Source of the DNA: CAVOOW01 sp963697675
GTDB taxonomy: Bacteria; Actinomycetota; Actinomycetes; JACCUZ01
Length of the DNA stretch: 64,000 nt
Direction of reading: 5' to 3'
Assembly (NCBI GenBank): GCA_963697675.1
Contig: CAVOOW010000005.1
Span: 62,001-126,000, forward strand
Below the pieces are notes generated by a model. The model saw only the letters and a program-made list of their open reading frames with translations, had not been told where the DNA came from and searched no databases. The first letter of the stretch is position 1; each line of letters starts with the position of its first letter. The position numbers were made by a program, and so were the translations under genes. Below are positions 52,772-62,157 of this stretch, in pieces.

Positions 52772-54210
52772 GCGGTCGGCGCGACGGCGTACGCCGAAAG
52801 CTCACTCGCGAGCGCGGAGGTCACGAGGGCACGCAGCCGCGTGCCCTCGGGCGTGTGGTCCAGCTCGAGCAGCTCAGCCTCGTCGTGTACGCGCGAGACC
52901 AGGTCCCCGCGTTCGTAGGGCAGCAGCACCTCGACGGCGACCGATGGCCTGGGCAGCTCGCGGCCGATCAGCGCGCGCAGCTCGTCGAGCCCCTCGCCGG
53001 TGCGCGCCGACACGACGACGGAGTGCTTCTCCCGGCGCTGCAGCCGCTCGATCACCAGCGGGTCCGCGAGGTCGGCCTTGTTGATGACGACGACCTCCTT
53101 GACCGCGAGCGCGTCGACGTCGGCGAGCACCTCGCGTACCGCGACGAGCTGCGCCTCGGGGTCGGCGTCGGAGCCGTCGACGATGTGCAGGATCAGGTCG
53201 GCATCGGCGACCTCCTCCAGCGTCGAGCGGAAGGCCTCGATCAGCTGGTGGGGCAGGTGGCGCACGAACCCGACCGTGTCGGTGAGCGTGTAGGCGCGGC
53301 CGTCATCGGTCTCGGCCCGGCGCACGGTCGGGTCGAGCGTGGCGAACAGCGCGTTCTCGACGAGCACGCCCGCTCCGGTGAGCCGGTTGAGCAGCGATGA
53401 CTTGCCGGCGTTCGTGTAGCCGGCGATCGCGACCGAGGGCACCTCGTTGCGCTGGCGTTCCTGGCGCTTGGTGTCGCGCGCGGTCTTCATGCCGTCGATC
53501 TCGCGACGCAGCCGGGCCATCTTGGTGCGGATCCGGCGCCGGTCGGTCTCGATCTTCGTCTCACCGGGGCCACGCGTGCCGACGCCGCCGGACCCCGAGC
53601 CACCGGCGCCACCGGCCTGGCGGGACATGGACTCACCCCAGCCGCGCAGCCGCGGCAGCATGTACTGCATCTGGGCCAGCGAGACCTGGGCCTTGCCTTC
53701 CCGGCTCTTGGCGTGCTGGGCGAAGATGTCGAGGATCAGCGCCGTGCGGTCGATGACCTTGACCTTCACGACCTCTTCGAGCTGGCGCAGCTGACCGGGC
53801 GTCAGCTCGCCGTCGCAGATGACCGTGTCGGCGCCCTCCGCGACCACGATGTCACGCAGGTCACGGGCCTTGCCCGAACCGATGTAGGTCGCCGGGTCCG
53901 GCCGGTCGCGCCGCTGGATCAGCCCGTCCAGGACCTCGGAGCCGGCGGTCTCGGCAAGCGCCGCGAGCTCGGCCAGCGAGTTCTCGGCATCCTGGGCCGA
54001 GCCCTCGGTCCAGACGCCGATGAGCACGACCCGCTCGAGACGCAGCTGGCGGTATTCGACCTCGGAGACGTCCTGCAGCTCGGTCGACAGGCCCGCGACG
54101 CGGCGCAGGCCCTGCCTGGCCTCGAGGTCGAAGCCGTCACCGTCGAAGTCCTGGGCGTCGAAGTCCTGAGCGTCCTCAGCAAGTGGTTCGTCACGCGGTA
54201 TGGAAGTCAT
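52768..54210 (-). CDS. hflX: GTPase HflX
   Basis: A 480-residue ribosome-associated GTPase. The N-terminal HflX domain holds PDPATYIGSGKARDLRDIV and LTPGQLRQLEEVVKVKVIDRTALILDIFAQHA; a Gly-rich RGPGETKIETDRRRIRTKMARLRREI linker leads into the GTPase domain with G1 GYTNAGKSSLLN, G3 DTVGFVRHLPHQLI and G4 NKAD. HflX splits stalled ribosomes under stress. An acidic N-terminal extension of about 25 residues precedes the family start. Its stop overlaps trpB2 by four bases tail to tail. Confidence 0.94.
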   Translation of the reverse strand: MTSIPRDEPLAEDAQDFDAQDFDGDGFDLEARQGLRRVAGLSTELQDVSEVEYRQLRLERVVLIGVWTEGSAQDAENSLAELAALAETAGSEVLDGLIQRRDRPDPATYIGSGKARDLRDIVVAEGADTVICDGELTPGQLRQLEEVVKVKVIDRTALILDIFAQHAKSREGKAQVSLAQMQYMLPRLRGWGESMSRQAGGAGGSGSGGVGTRGPGETKIETDRRRIRTKMARLRREIDGMKTARDTKRQERQRNEVPSVAIAGYTNAGKSSLLNRLTGAGVLVENALFATLDPTVRRAETDDGRAYTLTDTVGFVRHLPHQLIEAFRSTLEEVADADLILHIVDGSDADPEAQLVAVREVLADVDALAVKEVVVINKADLADPLVIERLQRREKHSVVVSARTGEGLDELRALIGRELPRPSVAVEVLLPYERGDLVSRVHDEAELLELDHTPEGTRLRALVTSALASELSAYAVAPTA

Positions 54211-54299
54211 CTGCCCTTGTCAACGTCGTCGGCCTGCTCGGTCATCCCGCACCAGAGTGTCACGCTGCTGAGCCGGAAGCATCCGAGATTCGCCCGACG

Positions 54300-54328
54300 T
54301 TGACCGAAATAGCCGGTCGGGTTAGCGT
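54300..54328 (+). promoter_or_regulatory. Putative promoter of the malate synthase-glc operon
   Basis: TTGACC (54300-54305), 17 bases, TAGCGT (54323-54328); the ATG follows 28 bases later with GGGAAAGGG between. Confidence 0.55.
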
Positions 54329-54356
54329 CCGACCACTCCGGGAAAGGGCATTCACC

Positions 54357-55968
54357 ATGCCGACATACGCAGACCTGCCCGACGGTGTCGAGATCACCGG
54401 ACCCCTGCACGAGCGCTACGACGAGGTGCTCACGCCCGGGGCGCTCACGCTCCTGGCGACGCTCCACCGCGCCTACGACGCCCGGCGCCGCGAGCTGCTC
54501 GAGGCCCGCCAGGCCCGCTACGCCGACCTCTCCGCGGGCGGGACGCTGGACTTCCTCGCCGAGACCAAGGACGTCCGCGAGGACGAGACGTGGCGCGTGG
54601 CCGACCCCGCTCCGGGGCTGGAGGACCGCCGCGTGGAGATCACCGGCCCCACCGACCGCAAGATGACCATCAACGCGCTCAACTCCGGTGCGAAGGTGTG
54701 GCTGGCCGACCACGAGGACGCCAACACCCCGCTGTGGGAGAACATGGTCGGCGGCCAGCTCAACCTGCGGGACGCCATCGAGCGCCGCATCGACTTCACC
54801 TCACCGGAGGGCAAGTCCTACGCGCTGAACGCCGACGTGGCCACCATCGTCGTACGCCCTCGTGGCTGGCACCTGAACGAGAAGCACGTGCTCGTCGACG
54901 GCGCGCCGGTGTCCGGCTCACTCTTCGACTTCGCGCTCTACTTCTTCCACTGCGCACCGCTGCTGATCGCGCAGGGCCTCGGCCCCTACTTCTACCTGCC
55001 CAAGATGGAGAGCCACCTCGAGGCGCGGCTCTGGAACGACGTGTTCGTCACCGCGCAGGAGCGCGTCGGCATCCCGGTGGGCACCATCCGCGCGACCGTG
55101 CCTCATCGAGACCTATCCCGCCGCGTTCGAGATGGAGGAGATCCTCTACGAGCTGCGCGACCACTCCGCCGGCCTCAACGCCGGCCGCTGGGACTACATG
55201 TTCAGCATCATCAAGTCCTTCCGCAGCCGCGGCCGCGACTTCCTGCTGCCCGACCGCAACTCCGTGACCATGACGGTCCCGTTCATGCGCGCCTACACCG
55301 AGCTGCTGGTGCGCACCTGCCACAAGCGCGGGGCGCACGCGATCGGTGGCATGGCGGCGTTCATCCCGAGCAAGGACGAGAAGGTCAACGAGGCCGCCTA
55401 CGCGAAGGTCAAGGACGACAAGACCCGCGAGGCGGCCGACGGGTTCGACGGCTCGTGGGTAGCGCACCCGGGCATGGTTTCGACGTGCCGTGATGCGTAC
55501 GACGCCGTGCTCGGTGACCGCCCGAACCAACGTGACCGGCTGCGCGAGGAGGTGTCCGTCAGCGCCGACGAGCTGCTCGACGTGCGCTCGACACCCGGGG
55601 ACGTGACCGAGGCAGGCCTGCGCGGCAACGTCAGCGTCGCCTTGCAGTACATCGAGACCTGGCTGCGCGGCCAGGGCGCCGTCGGCATCAACAACATGAT
55701 GGAGGACGCGGCCACCGCCGAGATCTCGCGCTGCCAGGTGTGGCAGTGGCTGCACAACGACGTAGAGCTCGCCGGCGGGCCTCGTGTCACCCGCGAGCTC
55801 GTCGAGCGGGTCATCGCGGAGGAGGTCGCGGCCATCCGCGACCGGCTCGGCGCGGCGGCGTTCGACGACGGCCGCTGGGACGACGCCCGGGCGCTGTTCA
55901 CCGATCTCGCGCTGGCCGACGAGCTCGCCGACTTCCTCACGATCCCTGCCTACGAGCGCATGCCGTGA
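54357..55968 (+). CDS. aceB: Malate synthase A (frameshifted)
   Basis: About 536 residues after removing a +1 insertion near 55102. It condenses glyoxylate with acetyl-CoA to malate. Landmarks: KMTINALNSGAKVWLADHEDANTP, RPRGWHLNEKH, the family signature DHSAGLNAGRWDYMFSIIK, and HAIGGMAAFIPSKDEK. The break is at a doubled C (GTGCCTCATCGAG), where removal of one base restores LIETYPAAFEMEE. It precedes glcD by 28 bases, linking glycolate oxidation to glyoxylate use. Confidence 0.92.
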
Positions 55969-55996
55969 CCCGATGGCCAACAACTAGATTGCCAAC

Positions 55997-57488
55997 GTGA
56001 CCACCAACGGGACGATCGACGCGCTTGCCGCGCGGCTGCGTGGCGTCCTCGGTGCAGGGCGCCGTGATCACCGATCGGGCACAGCTGCGCACCTACGAGT
56101 GCGACGGCCTGACCTACTACAAGGTCGTCCCGGCACTGGTCGTCCTGCCGCGCACGACCGAGCAGGTGGCCGCGGTCGTGCAGGGGTGCCTGGCCAGCGG
56201 TGTCCCCTACGTCGCCCGGGGCTCCGGCACGGGACTGTCCGGTGGTGCGCTCCCCCATGCCGAGGGAGTGCTCATCGTGATGTCACAGATGCGCGAGATC
56301 CTCGATGTCGACATCGCGAGCGAGCGAGCCGTCGTACAGCCGGGTGTCATCAACCTCAACGTGACGCGCGCGGCCGCACCGCACGGCTACTACTACGCGC
56401 CGGACCCGTCGAGCCAGCAGATCTGCTCGATCGGCGGCAACCTGGCGGAGAACTCCGGCGGGGCGCACTGCCTGAAGTACGGGTTCACCACCAACCATGT
56501 GACCGGTGTCGAGCTGGTCGCTCCCGACGGCGAGGTCGTGCGGCTCGGCGGCAAGGCCCTCGACCCGCCCGGCTATGACCTGCTCGGTGCGATCGTGGGC
56601 TCGGAGGGCACTCTCGGCATCGCCACGGAGGTCACGGTGCGGCTGATGCGCGCGCCGGAGCACGTGCGGACCCTGCTCGCGGCGTTCCCCACGACGGACG
56701 AGGCGGGCGCCGCCGTGTCCGCCATCATCGCCGCCGGCGTGCTGCCGGCCGCGATCGAGATGATGGACGCGCTCGCGATCGAGGCGGCCGAGTACGCCGT
56801 GCAGTGCGGCTACCCGGAGGGCGCGGGCGCGGTGCTCATCGTGGAGCTCGACGGTCCGCACGCCGAGGTCGAGACGCAGTTCGAGCAGGTCGAGGCGCAC
56901 TGCCGCGACGCCAAGGCGTTCGAGATCCGCATCGCGGCCGACGAGGCCGAGCGCGCGTTGTTCTGGAAGGGTCGCAAGTCGGCCTTCGCCGCCGTCGGCC
57001 GGATCAGCCCCGACTACATCGTGCAGGACGGCGTGATCCCGCGCACCGCGCTGCCCGAGGTGCTTCGGCGCATCGCTGCGCTCTCCGATCGCGGCATCCG
57101 CACGGACGGCTCCCCGGGTGTACGCGTCGCGAACGTGTTCCATGCGGGCGACGGCAACCTTCATCCGCTCGTGCTCTTCGACGAGTCGGTGCCGGGCGAG
57201 GCGCAGCTCGCCGAGGAGGTCTCGGGGGCGATCCTCGACCTGTGCATCGAGCACGGCGGCTCGATCACGGGAGAGCACGGTGTCGGCTTCGACAAGATGA
57301 AGTACATGCCCCGGATGTTCACCGACGACGACCTCGACACGATGCAGATGCTGCGCTGCGCGTTCGACCCGCGCGGGCTTGCGAACCCCGGCAAGGTCTT
57401 CCCGACGCCGCGGCTCTGCGGTGAGGTGCCGGGCCGGCACAAGGGCGCCCACCCGCTGGCCCAGGCCGGCGTTGCGGACGTGTTCTGA
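55997..57488 (+). CDS. glcD: Glycolate oxidase subunit GlcD (frameshifted near the start)
   Basis: About 496 residues. A +1 insertion at about 56058 separates the true N-terminus (GTG 55997, MTTNGTIDALAARLRGVLG) from the rest, which runs AVITDRAQLRTYECDGLTYYKVVPALVVLPRTTEQV. FAD-binding landmarks: VARGSGTGLSGGALP, DPSSQQICSIGGNLAENSGGAHCLKYG and VGSEGTLGIATEV; the C-terminal half has FHAGDGNLHP and GEHGVG. It is the FAD subunit that oxidises glycolate to glyoxylate with GlcE and GlcF. Confidence 0.93.
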
Positions 57489-58758
57489 GTGGACGCGCTG
57501 CTTTCCGACCTCGCCAAGGCCTGCGACGACAACGCCCGGCCGGCGAGCGAGGACGACCACGTCGGTGGCGTCACGCCGCGGTTCGTCGCCTCACCCGCGT
57601 CGACCGCCGAGACCGCCGAGGTGCTGCGCGTCGCCGCCCAGCATGATCTGTACGTCGTCGCGCGCGGCGCAGGCACCAAGCTCGGCTGGGGTGCCGCGCC
57701 ACGCGCTGTCGACCTGGTGATCGACATGACCCGGTGCAGCGGTGTCGTCGAGCACGCGTCGGGTGACCTGGTCGTGCTGGTCCGGGCAGGAACCCCGCTG
57801 GAGGAACTGCAGTCGGTGCTTGCTGCGGCCGACCAGGAGCTCGCGTTCGACAACGCGCTCCCCGGCGCGACAGTCGGCGGCTCGCTCGCGATCGCACCGA
57901 GCGGCCCGCGCCGGCTGTTGCGCGGGACGCTGCGAGACCTGCTGATCGGCGTCACCTTCGTGCGCTCGGACGGGGTCGTCGCCAAGGCCGGCGGCCGGGT
58001 CGTGAAGAACGTGGCGGGCTATGACTTCGGCAAGCTGCTCACCGGTTCCTACGGCACGCTCGGCCTGATCACGGAGGCCGTGTTCCGGCTCCACCCGCGG
58101 CCGCCCGCCCAGGTCGTTGTCAGCGCTCGGGCGTCCGACGCCGCGTCGGTCGCTCGTGCCGCCCACTCCGTCGTCGCCTCGCAGACCGTGCCCAGCGCGG
58201 TCGAGATCGACTGGCCGGCCGGCACCGACTCAGCCGGCGGCGGCGCAACTGTGGCCGTGCTGCTGGAAGGCACCGCACGAAGGTGTCGCTGCACGCGGCG
58301 AGACCGTGCAGCTGCTGCTCGAGCCGACAGGGACAGGCTCCCCGACAGCCGATCCGGCGACCCCGGACTGGTGGGGCCGCTATCCGTTCGGTGCCGACGA
58401 CGTGGGTCTCAAGCTCACCTGCATGGTCAGCGGGCTCGGCGACCTGCTCGACGCTGCCCGTGACGCGGCGGCCCGGCACGGTGCGGCTCTGCACCTGCGG
58501 GGCAGCGCTGCTGGAGTGGTGCACGCCGGGCTGCCGGGCGAGACCCCAGCCAGCGTCGTTTCCAGCGTCGTCGACGACCTGCGTGCATGCGCGTCGTCGT
58601 ACGCCGGAAGTGTTGTCGTGCTGACGGCACCACCAGCCACCCGCGACGCAATCGACCTGTGGGGACCGGTGCCCGGCCTCGAGCTGATGCGCCGCCTCAA
58701 GGACGAGCTCGACCCGCCGCACCGGTTCTCGCCGGGCCGTTTCGTCGGAGGGATCTGA
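57489..58758 (+). CDS. glcE: Glycolate oxidase FAD-binding subunit GlcE (frameshifted)
   Basis: About 422 residues with a +1 insertion near 58272 removed. FAD-binding part: VVARGAGTKLGWGAAPRAVDLVIDMTRCSGVVEHASGDLVVLVRAGTPL and NALPGATVGGSLAIAPSGPRRLLRG; GGRVVKNVAGYDFGKLLTGSYGTLGLI is the GlcE signature; the tail ends HRFSPGRFVGGI. The GTG start is directly next to the glcD stop codon. Confidence 0.92.
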
Positions 58759-58759
58759 A

Positions 58760-60343
58760 TTGGCCATCGACGGGATCGACCTCGGCGTGCCAGCGTCCGA
58801 CGCAGGCGTGCCCGCGTTCGACGACCACCGGCCACCGGACGCGGCGCTGGTCGGCGACTGTGTGCACTGCGGTTTCTGCCTGCCGACCTGTCCGACGTAT
58901 GTGTTGTGGGGCGAGGAGATGGACTCGCCGCGCGGCCGCATCTATCTCATGGGCGCGGGCCTCGAGGGCGAGCCACTGAGCGAGGCGATGGTCGGTCACT
59001 TCGATGCCTGCCTGGGCTGCATGGCATGCGTCACGGCCTGCCCGTCCGGCGTGCAGTACGACAAGCTCATCGAGAGCACGCGCGCGCAGGTGGAACGTCG
59101 CTATGAGCGGCCGCTGCAAGAACGCCTTATGCGCACTGCGATTTTTGCCACCTTCCCCTACCCGAAGCGGTTGCAGCTGCTCCGGGGTCCGCTGCGGCTC
59201 TATCAGCGCAGCGGCCTGCAGTCGCTCGTACGCCGCAGCGGGCTGCTGGACCGCCTCCCGGGTCCCCTTGGTGCGATGGAGGCCCTCGCGCCTCCGCTTG
59301 GTCGCGGCGCCGACCACCGGCCGCTGCCGGAGCTGGTCGCGGCGCGAGGGACGCGTCGGGCGACCGTCGGCCTGCTCACCGGCTGCGTGCAAGGCGCCTT
59401 CTTTCCCGGGGTCAACGCCGCAACGGCCCGGGTGCTCGCCCTCGAGGGCTGCGACGTCGTCATCCCCCGCGACCAGGGCTGCTGCGGGGCGCTGTCCGTG
59501 CACAACGGACGCGAAGCGGAGGCGAAAGCCTTTGCCCGCCGGGCTATCGAGGTGTTCGAAGCCGCGGATGTCGACCACGTCGTGGTCAACGCCGCCGGGT
59601 GCGGTTCGTCGATGAAGGAGTACGGCGAGCTGTTCGCCGACGAGCCCGACATGGCTGCGCGCGCCGAAGCGCTGGCTGCCAAGGTGCGCGACATCACCGA
59701 AGTCCTGGTCGCGCTCGGACCGGTGGCGGAGCGGCACCCACTGCCGATGACGGTGGCTTATCACGACGCGTGTCATCTCGCGCACGCGCAGGGCGTCCGC
59801 GCGCAGCCCCGTCAGCTGCTCGCGGCCATCCCCGGCGTCGAGCTGCGCGAGATCGCCGACGCCGAGCTGTGCTGCGGCTCGGCCGGCGTCTACAACCTGC
59901 TCAACCCCGACGCTGCACGACCGCTCGGCGACCGCAAGGCAGACACGATCCTCGCTACCGGTGCCGACCTCCTCGTGACCGCCAACCCCGGCTGCCTCAT
60001 GCAGGTGTCAGCGGCGTTCGCGCGGCGCAGCGCCGCGATGTCGATGGCCCACACCGTCGAGGTGCTCGACGCGTCACTGCGGGGACACAGTGTCGAGTCG
60101 CTCGTGGACGCCGCCATCGCCAGGGCGAGCGCCGGGAGCCGCCATCGCCAGGGCGTAAGCCTGAGCCGTCGAGGCGAACATCGTCAGGGCGTAGGCCCAC
60201 CCCCGTCGAGGCGAACGTCGCCAGGGCGTGCCCCCCGCCCCGCCGACGCCACCACTTCGCCCGTCGTCAGGCTTCGGCACCGCCCGCATGGCCGTAGCCC
60301 TCGCCCGGCGCGTAGCCGGGCAGCGGCTCCGGGCGCGTGGTGA
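58760..60343 (+). CDS. glcF: Glycolate oxidase iron-sulfur subunit GlcF with extended C-terminus
   Basis: A 527-residue protein from a TTG start one base after the glcE stop. Two 4Fe-4S clusters, CVHCGFCLPTCPTY and CLGCMACVTACPSG, and two CCG domains, RDQGCCGALSVHNG and ELCCGSAGVYNLLN, are intact. The family end is near VDAAIARA (about residue 455); the remaining 70 residues are Arg/Pro/Ser-rich and come from a repeat array (from 60116), overlapping the HNH gene's end by 77 bases. The tail is probably not functional and may be an artefact of the frame staying open. Confidence 0.9.
   Translation: MAIDGIDLGVPASDAGVPAFDDHRPPDAALVGDCVHCGFCLPTCPTYVLWGEEMDSPRGRIYLMGAGLEGEPLSEAMVGHFDACLGCMACVTACPSGVQYDKLIESTRAQVERRYERPLQERLMRTAIFATFPYPKRLQLLRGPLRLYQRSGLQSLVRRSGLLDRLPGPLGAMEALAPPLGRGADHRPLPELVAARGTRRATVGLLTGCVQGAFFPGVNAATARVLALEGCDVVIPRDQGCCGALSVHNGREAEAKAFARRAIEVFEAADVDHVVVNAAGCGSSMKEYGELFADEPDMAARAEALAAKVRDITEVLVALGPVAERHPLPMTVAYHDACHLAHAQGVRAQPRQLLAAIPGVELREIADAELCCGSAGVYNLLNPDAARPLGDRKADTILATGADLLVTANPGCLMQVSAAFARRSAAMSMAHTVEVLDASLRGHSVESLVDAAIARASAGSRHRQGVSLSRRGEHRQGVGPPPSRRTSPGRAPRPADATTSPVVRLRHRPHGRSPRPARSRAAAPGAW
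60116..60230 (+). repeat. Imperfect tandem repeat at the 3' end of glcF
   Basis: Four imperfect copies of a block starting ATCGCCAGGGCG or GTCAGGGCGTAGGCC occur at roughly 36-base spacing, each joined by GTCGAGGCGAAC. They carry the open frame of glcF past its normal end. Origin unknown, possibly a small intergenic repeat. Confidence 0.55.
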
Positions 60344-62034
60344 TCACCAGCCCGGTCAGCAGCATCGTCGTCTCGACCGCCCCGTCCGGGTGCAGCCTGG
60401 TGTGGACCAGCCCGCGGGTCTTGTGCTCATGCTGTCGTCGACACCGCGGATCCAGATTGTTCACATGGGTCGGTCCGCGCGGATAGGCAATGTCATGGTC
60501 GAGATCACACCGCGCGGCCTTCCGCGGGCAGTCATATCCCGTGCACCTCGGGTTACGGGCCCGAACGTGTTCCGCGATCGCCACCGTGGGGACGTAGCCT
60601 TCGCAGCTCAACGGCGGCAAGCCGTCCAGTTGTGCCGCCACCGCGGCCTCGAGCAGCGCGCGGGTCCACCCACCCCGCGGTGCCTTGGACAGTCGCACCA
60701 TCCGGACCAGCATGCCGGCCCGGTCCACCAGCATCACGTTCACCGCACCGGAGCCGCCGGCAGTCCCAGCCGTCGGGCTGTTCGTGCTGGGGTTGCCCGT
60801 GCTGGCGTGCTCGTGCTGGCCCGTGCTGGCGGCGTTGCTCGTGCTGGCGGTTGCCCGTGCTGGGGTTGCCCGTGCTGGGGTTGCCCGTGCCGCCGCCGGT
60901 CCTGCCGACGAGTGCCTGGGCTTGTTCGCGGGCGGTTTGCGGGTCCAGGTACGCGGTCTGCCCGAGGCCTCGCACCTCACCGGGATCGTCGGCCGCTGGG
61001 CCGTCACCGAAGAAGGTGTCGGCGGGCATGACCAGACCGAGCTCGCGTTCGCGCCGCACGGGCATCCCCGGTAGGTCTCGCCCGTCGCGAACGCGGCGGA
61101 ACACGTCGACGAACGCGTCGACCCGTCGCTGGTCGACGGTCAGGTAGTCGCCATCCGGGCCTGTCGCATCGCGGCCGTGTGCGAGGTCGGTAAGGACCTG
61201 CTCGGCCATCGCGACGTCCGTGGCGTCCGCGGTGACGATCAGCTCCGCCATGCCGTCAATGGTGGGCGTGGAGCGCACCAACCGCGCCTCATAAGCCTCC
61301 CGGCGGCGACGTCGGGCTGCGTCCGCATCTACGCGTATGACGGTTCGGTCGATCCGGGCGCGCCACGCCCGTGGGGACAAGCCTGCCCACGGCGCCTCTC
61401 CGGCGACGTCGAGCATCTCGTCGGCCACGTCCCGGGCCAGGTGTCCCGGCAGTACCTCGGTGGCGTCGGCCAGCGCCCGCACGCGCGCCATGTCCAATCG
61501 GCCCGACTCCAAAGCGTCCAGCGCCCGCGGCATGACTGTCGTCAATCGCCTGGCGAGATGGACCAACTTGGCCGCCGGGCCGGGCCCGATCCCCAACGTC
61601 ACCTGCACTTCACCGTCGACGGCCGAATCGATCACCTCGTGATCCTGCGGTGCCCCGGGCACCCGAGGCATCGATGCCAGCATCGCGACGGCCTCGCTCT
61701 CGAGACGTGCCGCCAACTCGGCAACATGGCGCAACCGCCGGGCTTCCGCGGCCGAGATCGCTCCTGTGTCTGCCCGGATCTGTGCCACCAGCGCCGCCGC
61801 TGCCGACGCAGACGGGTCTGGATCAGCAGCCTCATCTACCTCGTCGCACGGTGCATCGTCGAGCGTGACGTCGAACTCGTCTGCTCCGCTGTCAGCAGCT
61901 GCATCGTCGGCATCCCCGTGCCCCGCGGCGACGGCGTCAGACGCGCGCGCGACATCGTCGGCGTGCGGCGCGCCATCGGCCTGAGGCGCGGCCTCGGCCG
62001 ACTCGCGACCATCACTGGACCGGGGATCGAACAT
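60267..62034 (-). CDS. DUF222/13E12-repeat HNH endonuclease (frameshifted)
   Basis: About 588 residues after removing a +1 insertion inside a repeat-rich linker near 60800-60890. An acidic N-terminal extension (residues about 5-90) precedes the DUF222 domain (ISAAEARRLRHVAELAARLES; GPGPAAKLVHLARRL; ALDALESGRLDMARVRALADA). The C-terminus is an HNH nuclease: RNPRCTGYDCPRKAARCDLDHD ... NNLDPRCRRQHEHKT. Its ATG at 62034 overlaps a perfect LexA box and would be nearly leaderless. 13E12-family genes of M. tuberculosis are also SOS-controlled. Biological role unknown. Confidence 0.88.
60787..60893 (-). repeat. 15-base minisatellite in the HNH gene linker
   Basis: Tandem and degenerate copies of GTGCTGGGGTTGCCC (plus strand) encode GNPST-type repeats on the coding strand. 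The array lies between the DUF222 and HNH domains. The frameshift in this gene falls inside it. Confidence 0.65.
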
Positions 62035-62047
62035 GTGTTCGAGTCTA
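62027..62047 (-). promoter_or_regulatory. Perfect LexA box over the start of the HNH gene
   Basis: TCGAACATGTGTTCGA (62027-62042) is an exact match to TCGAAC-N4-GTTCGA and contains the ATG at 62034. TAGACT (62042-62047, minus strand) is a TANNNT -10 element; initiation about six bases on would fall at or next to that ATG. Confidence 0.82.
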
Positions 62048-62070
62048 TCAACGGCAGCCGACAGAAACCC

Positions 62071-62113
62071 GTTGTCCACAAGGGGAATCCGGCCTCGCGC
62101 AGGTGTGGACAAC
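62071..62113. repeat. Inverted TTGTCCACA repeat upstream of the HNH gene
   Basis: GTTGTCCACA (62071-62080) and TGTGGACAAC (62104-62113) form a 10-base inverted repeat with 23 bases between. Each arm matches the high-GC DnaA box (TTGTCCACA). It lies just upstream of the HNH promoter and close to the end of the threonine-aldolase-like gene. Confidence 0.6.
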
Positions 62114-62157
62114 CCAAGTAGTGCATGATCGACTTCGCAGGCGTCGCCGCAGCGGGG

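Noticed and set aside
60116..60230. Phase-variable switch of glcF
   Set aside because: The repeats lie after the conserved protein end, so copy-number change would not affect the enzyme.
60787..60893. CRISPR array in the HNH gene
   Set aside because: The repeats are 15 bases, contiguous, in coding frame and without unique spacers.
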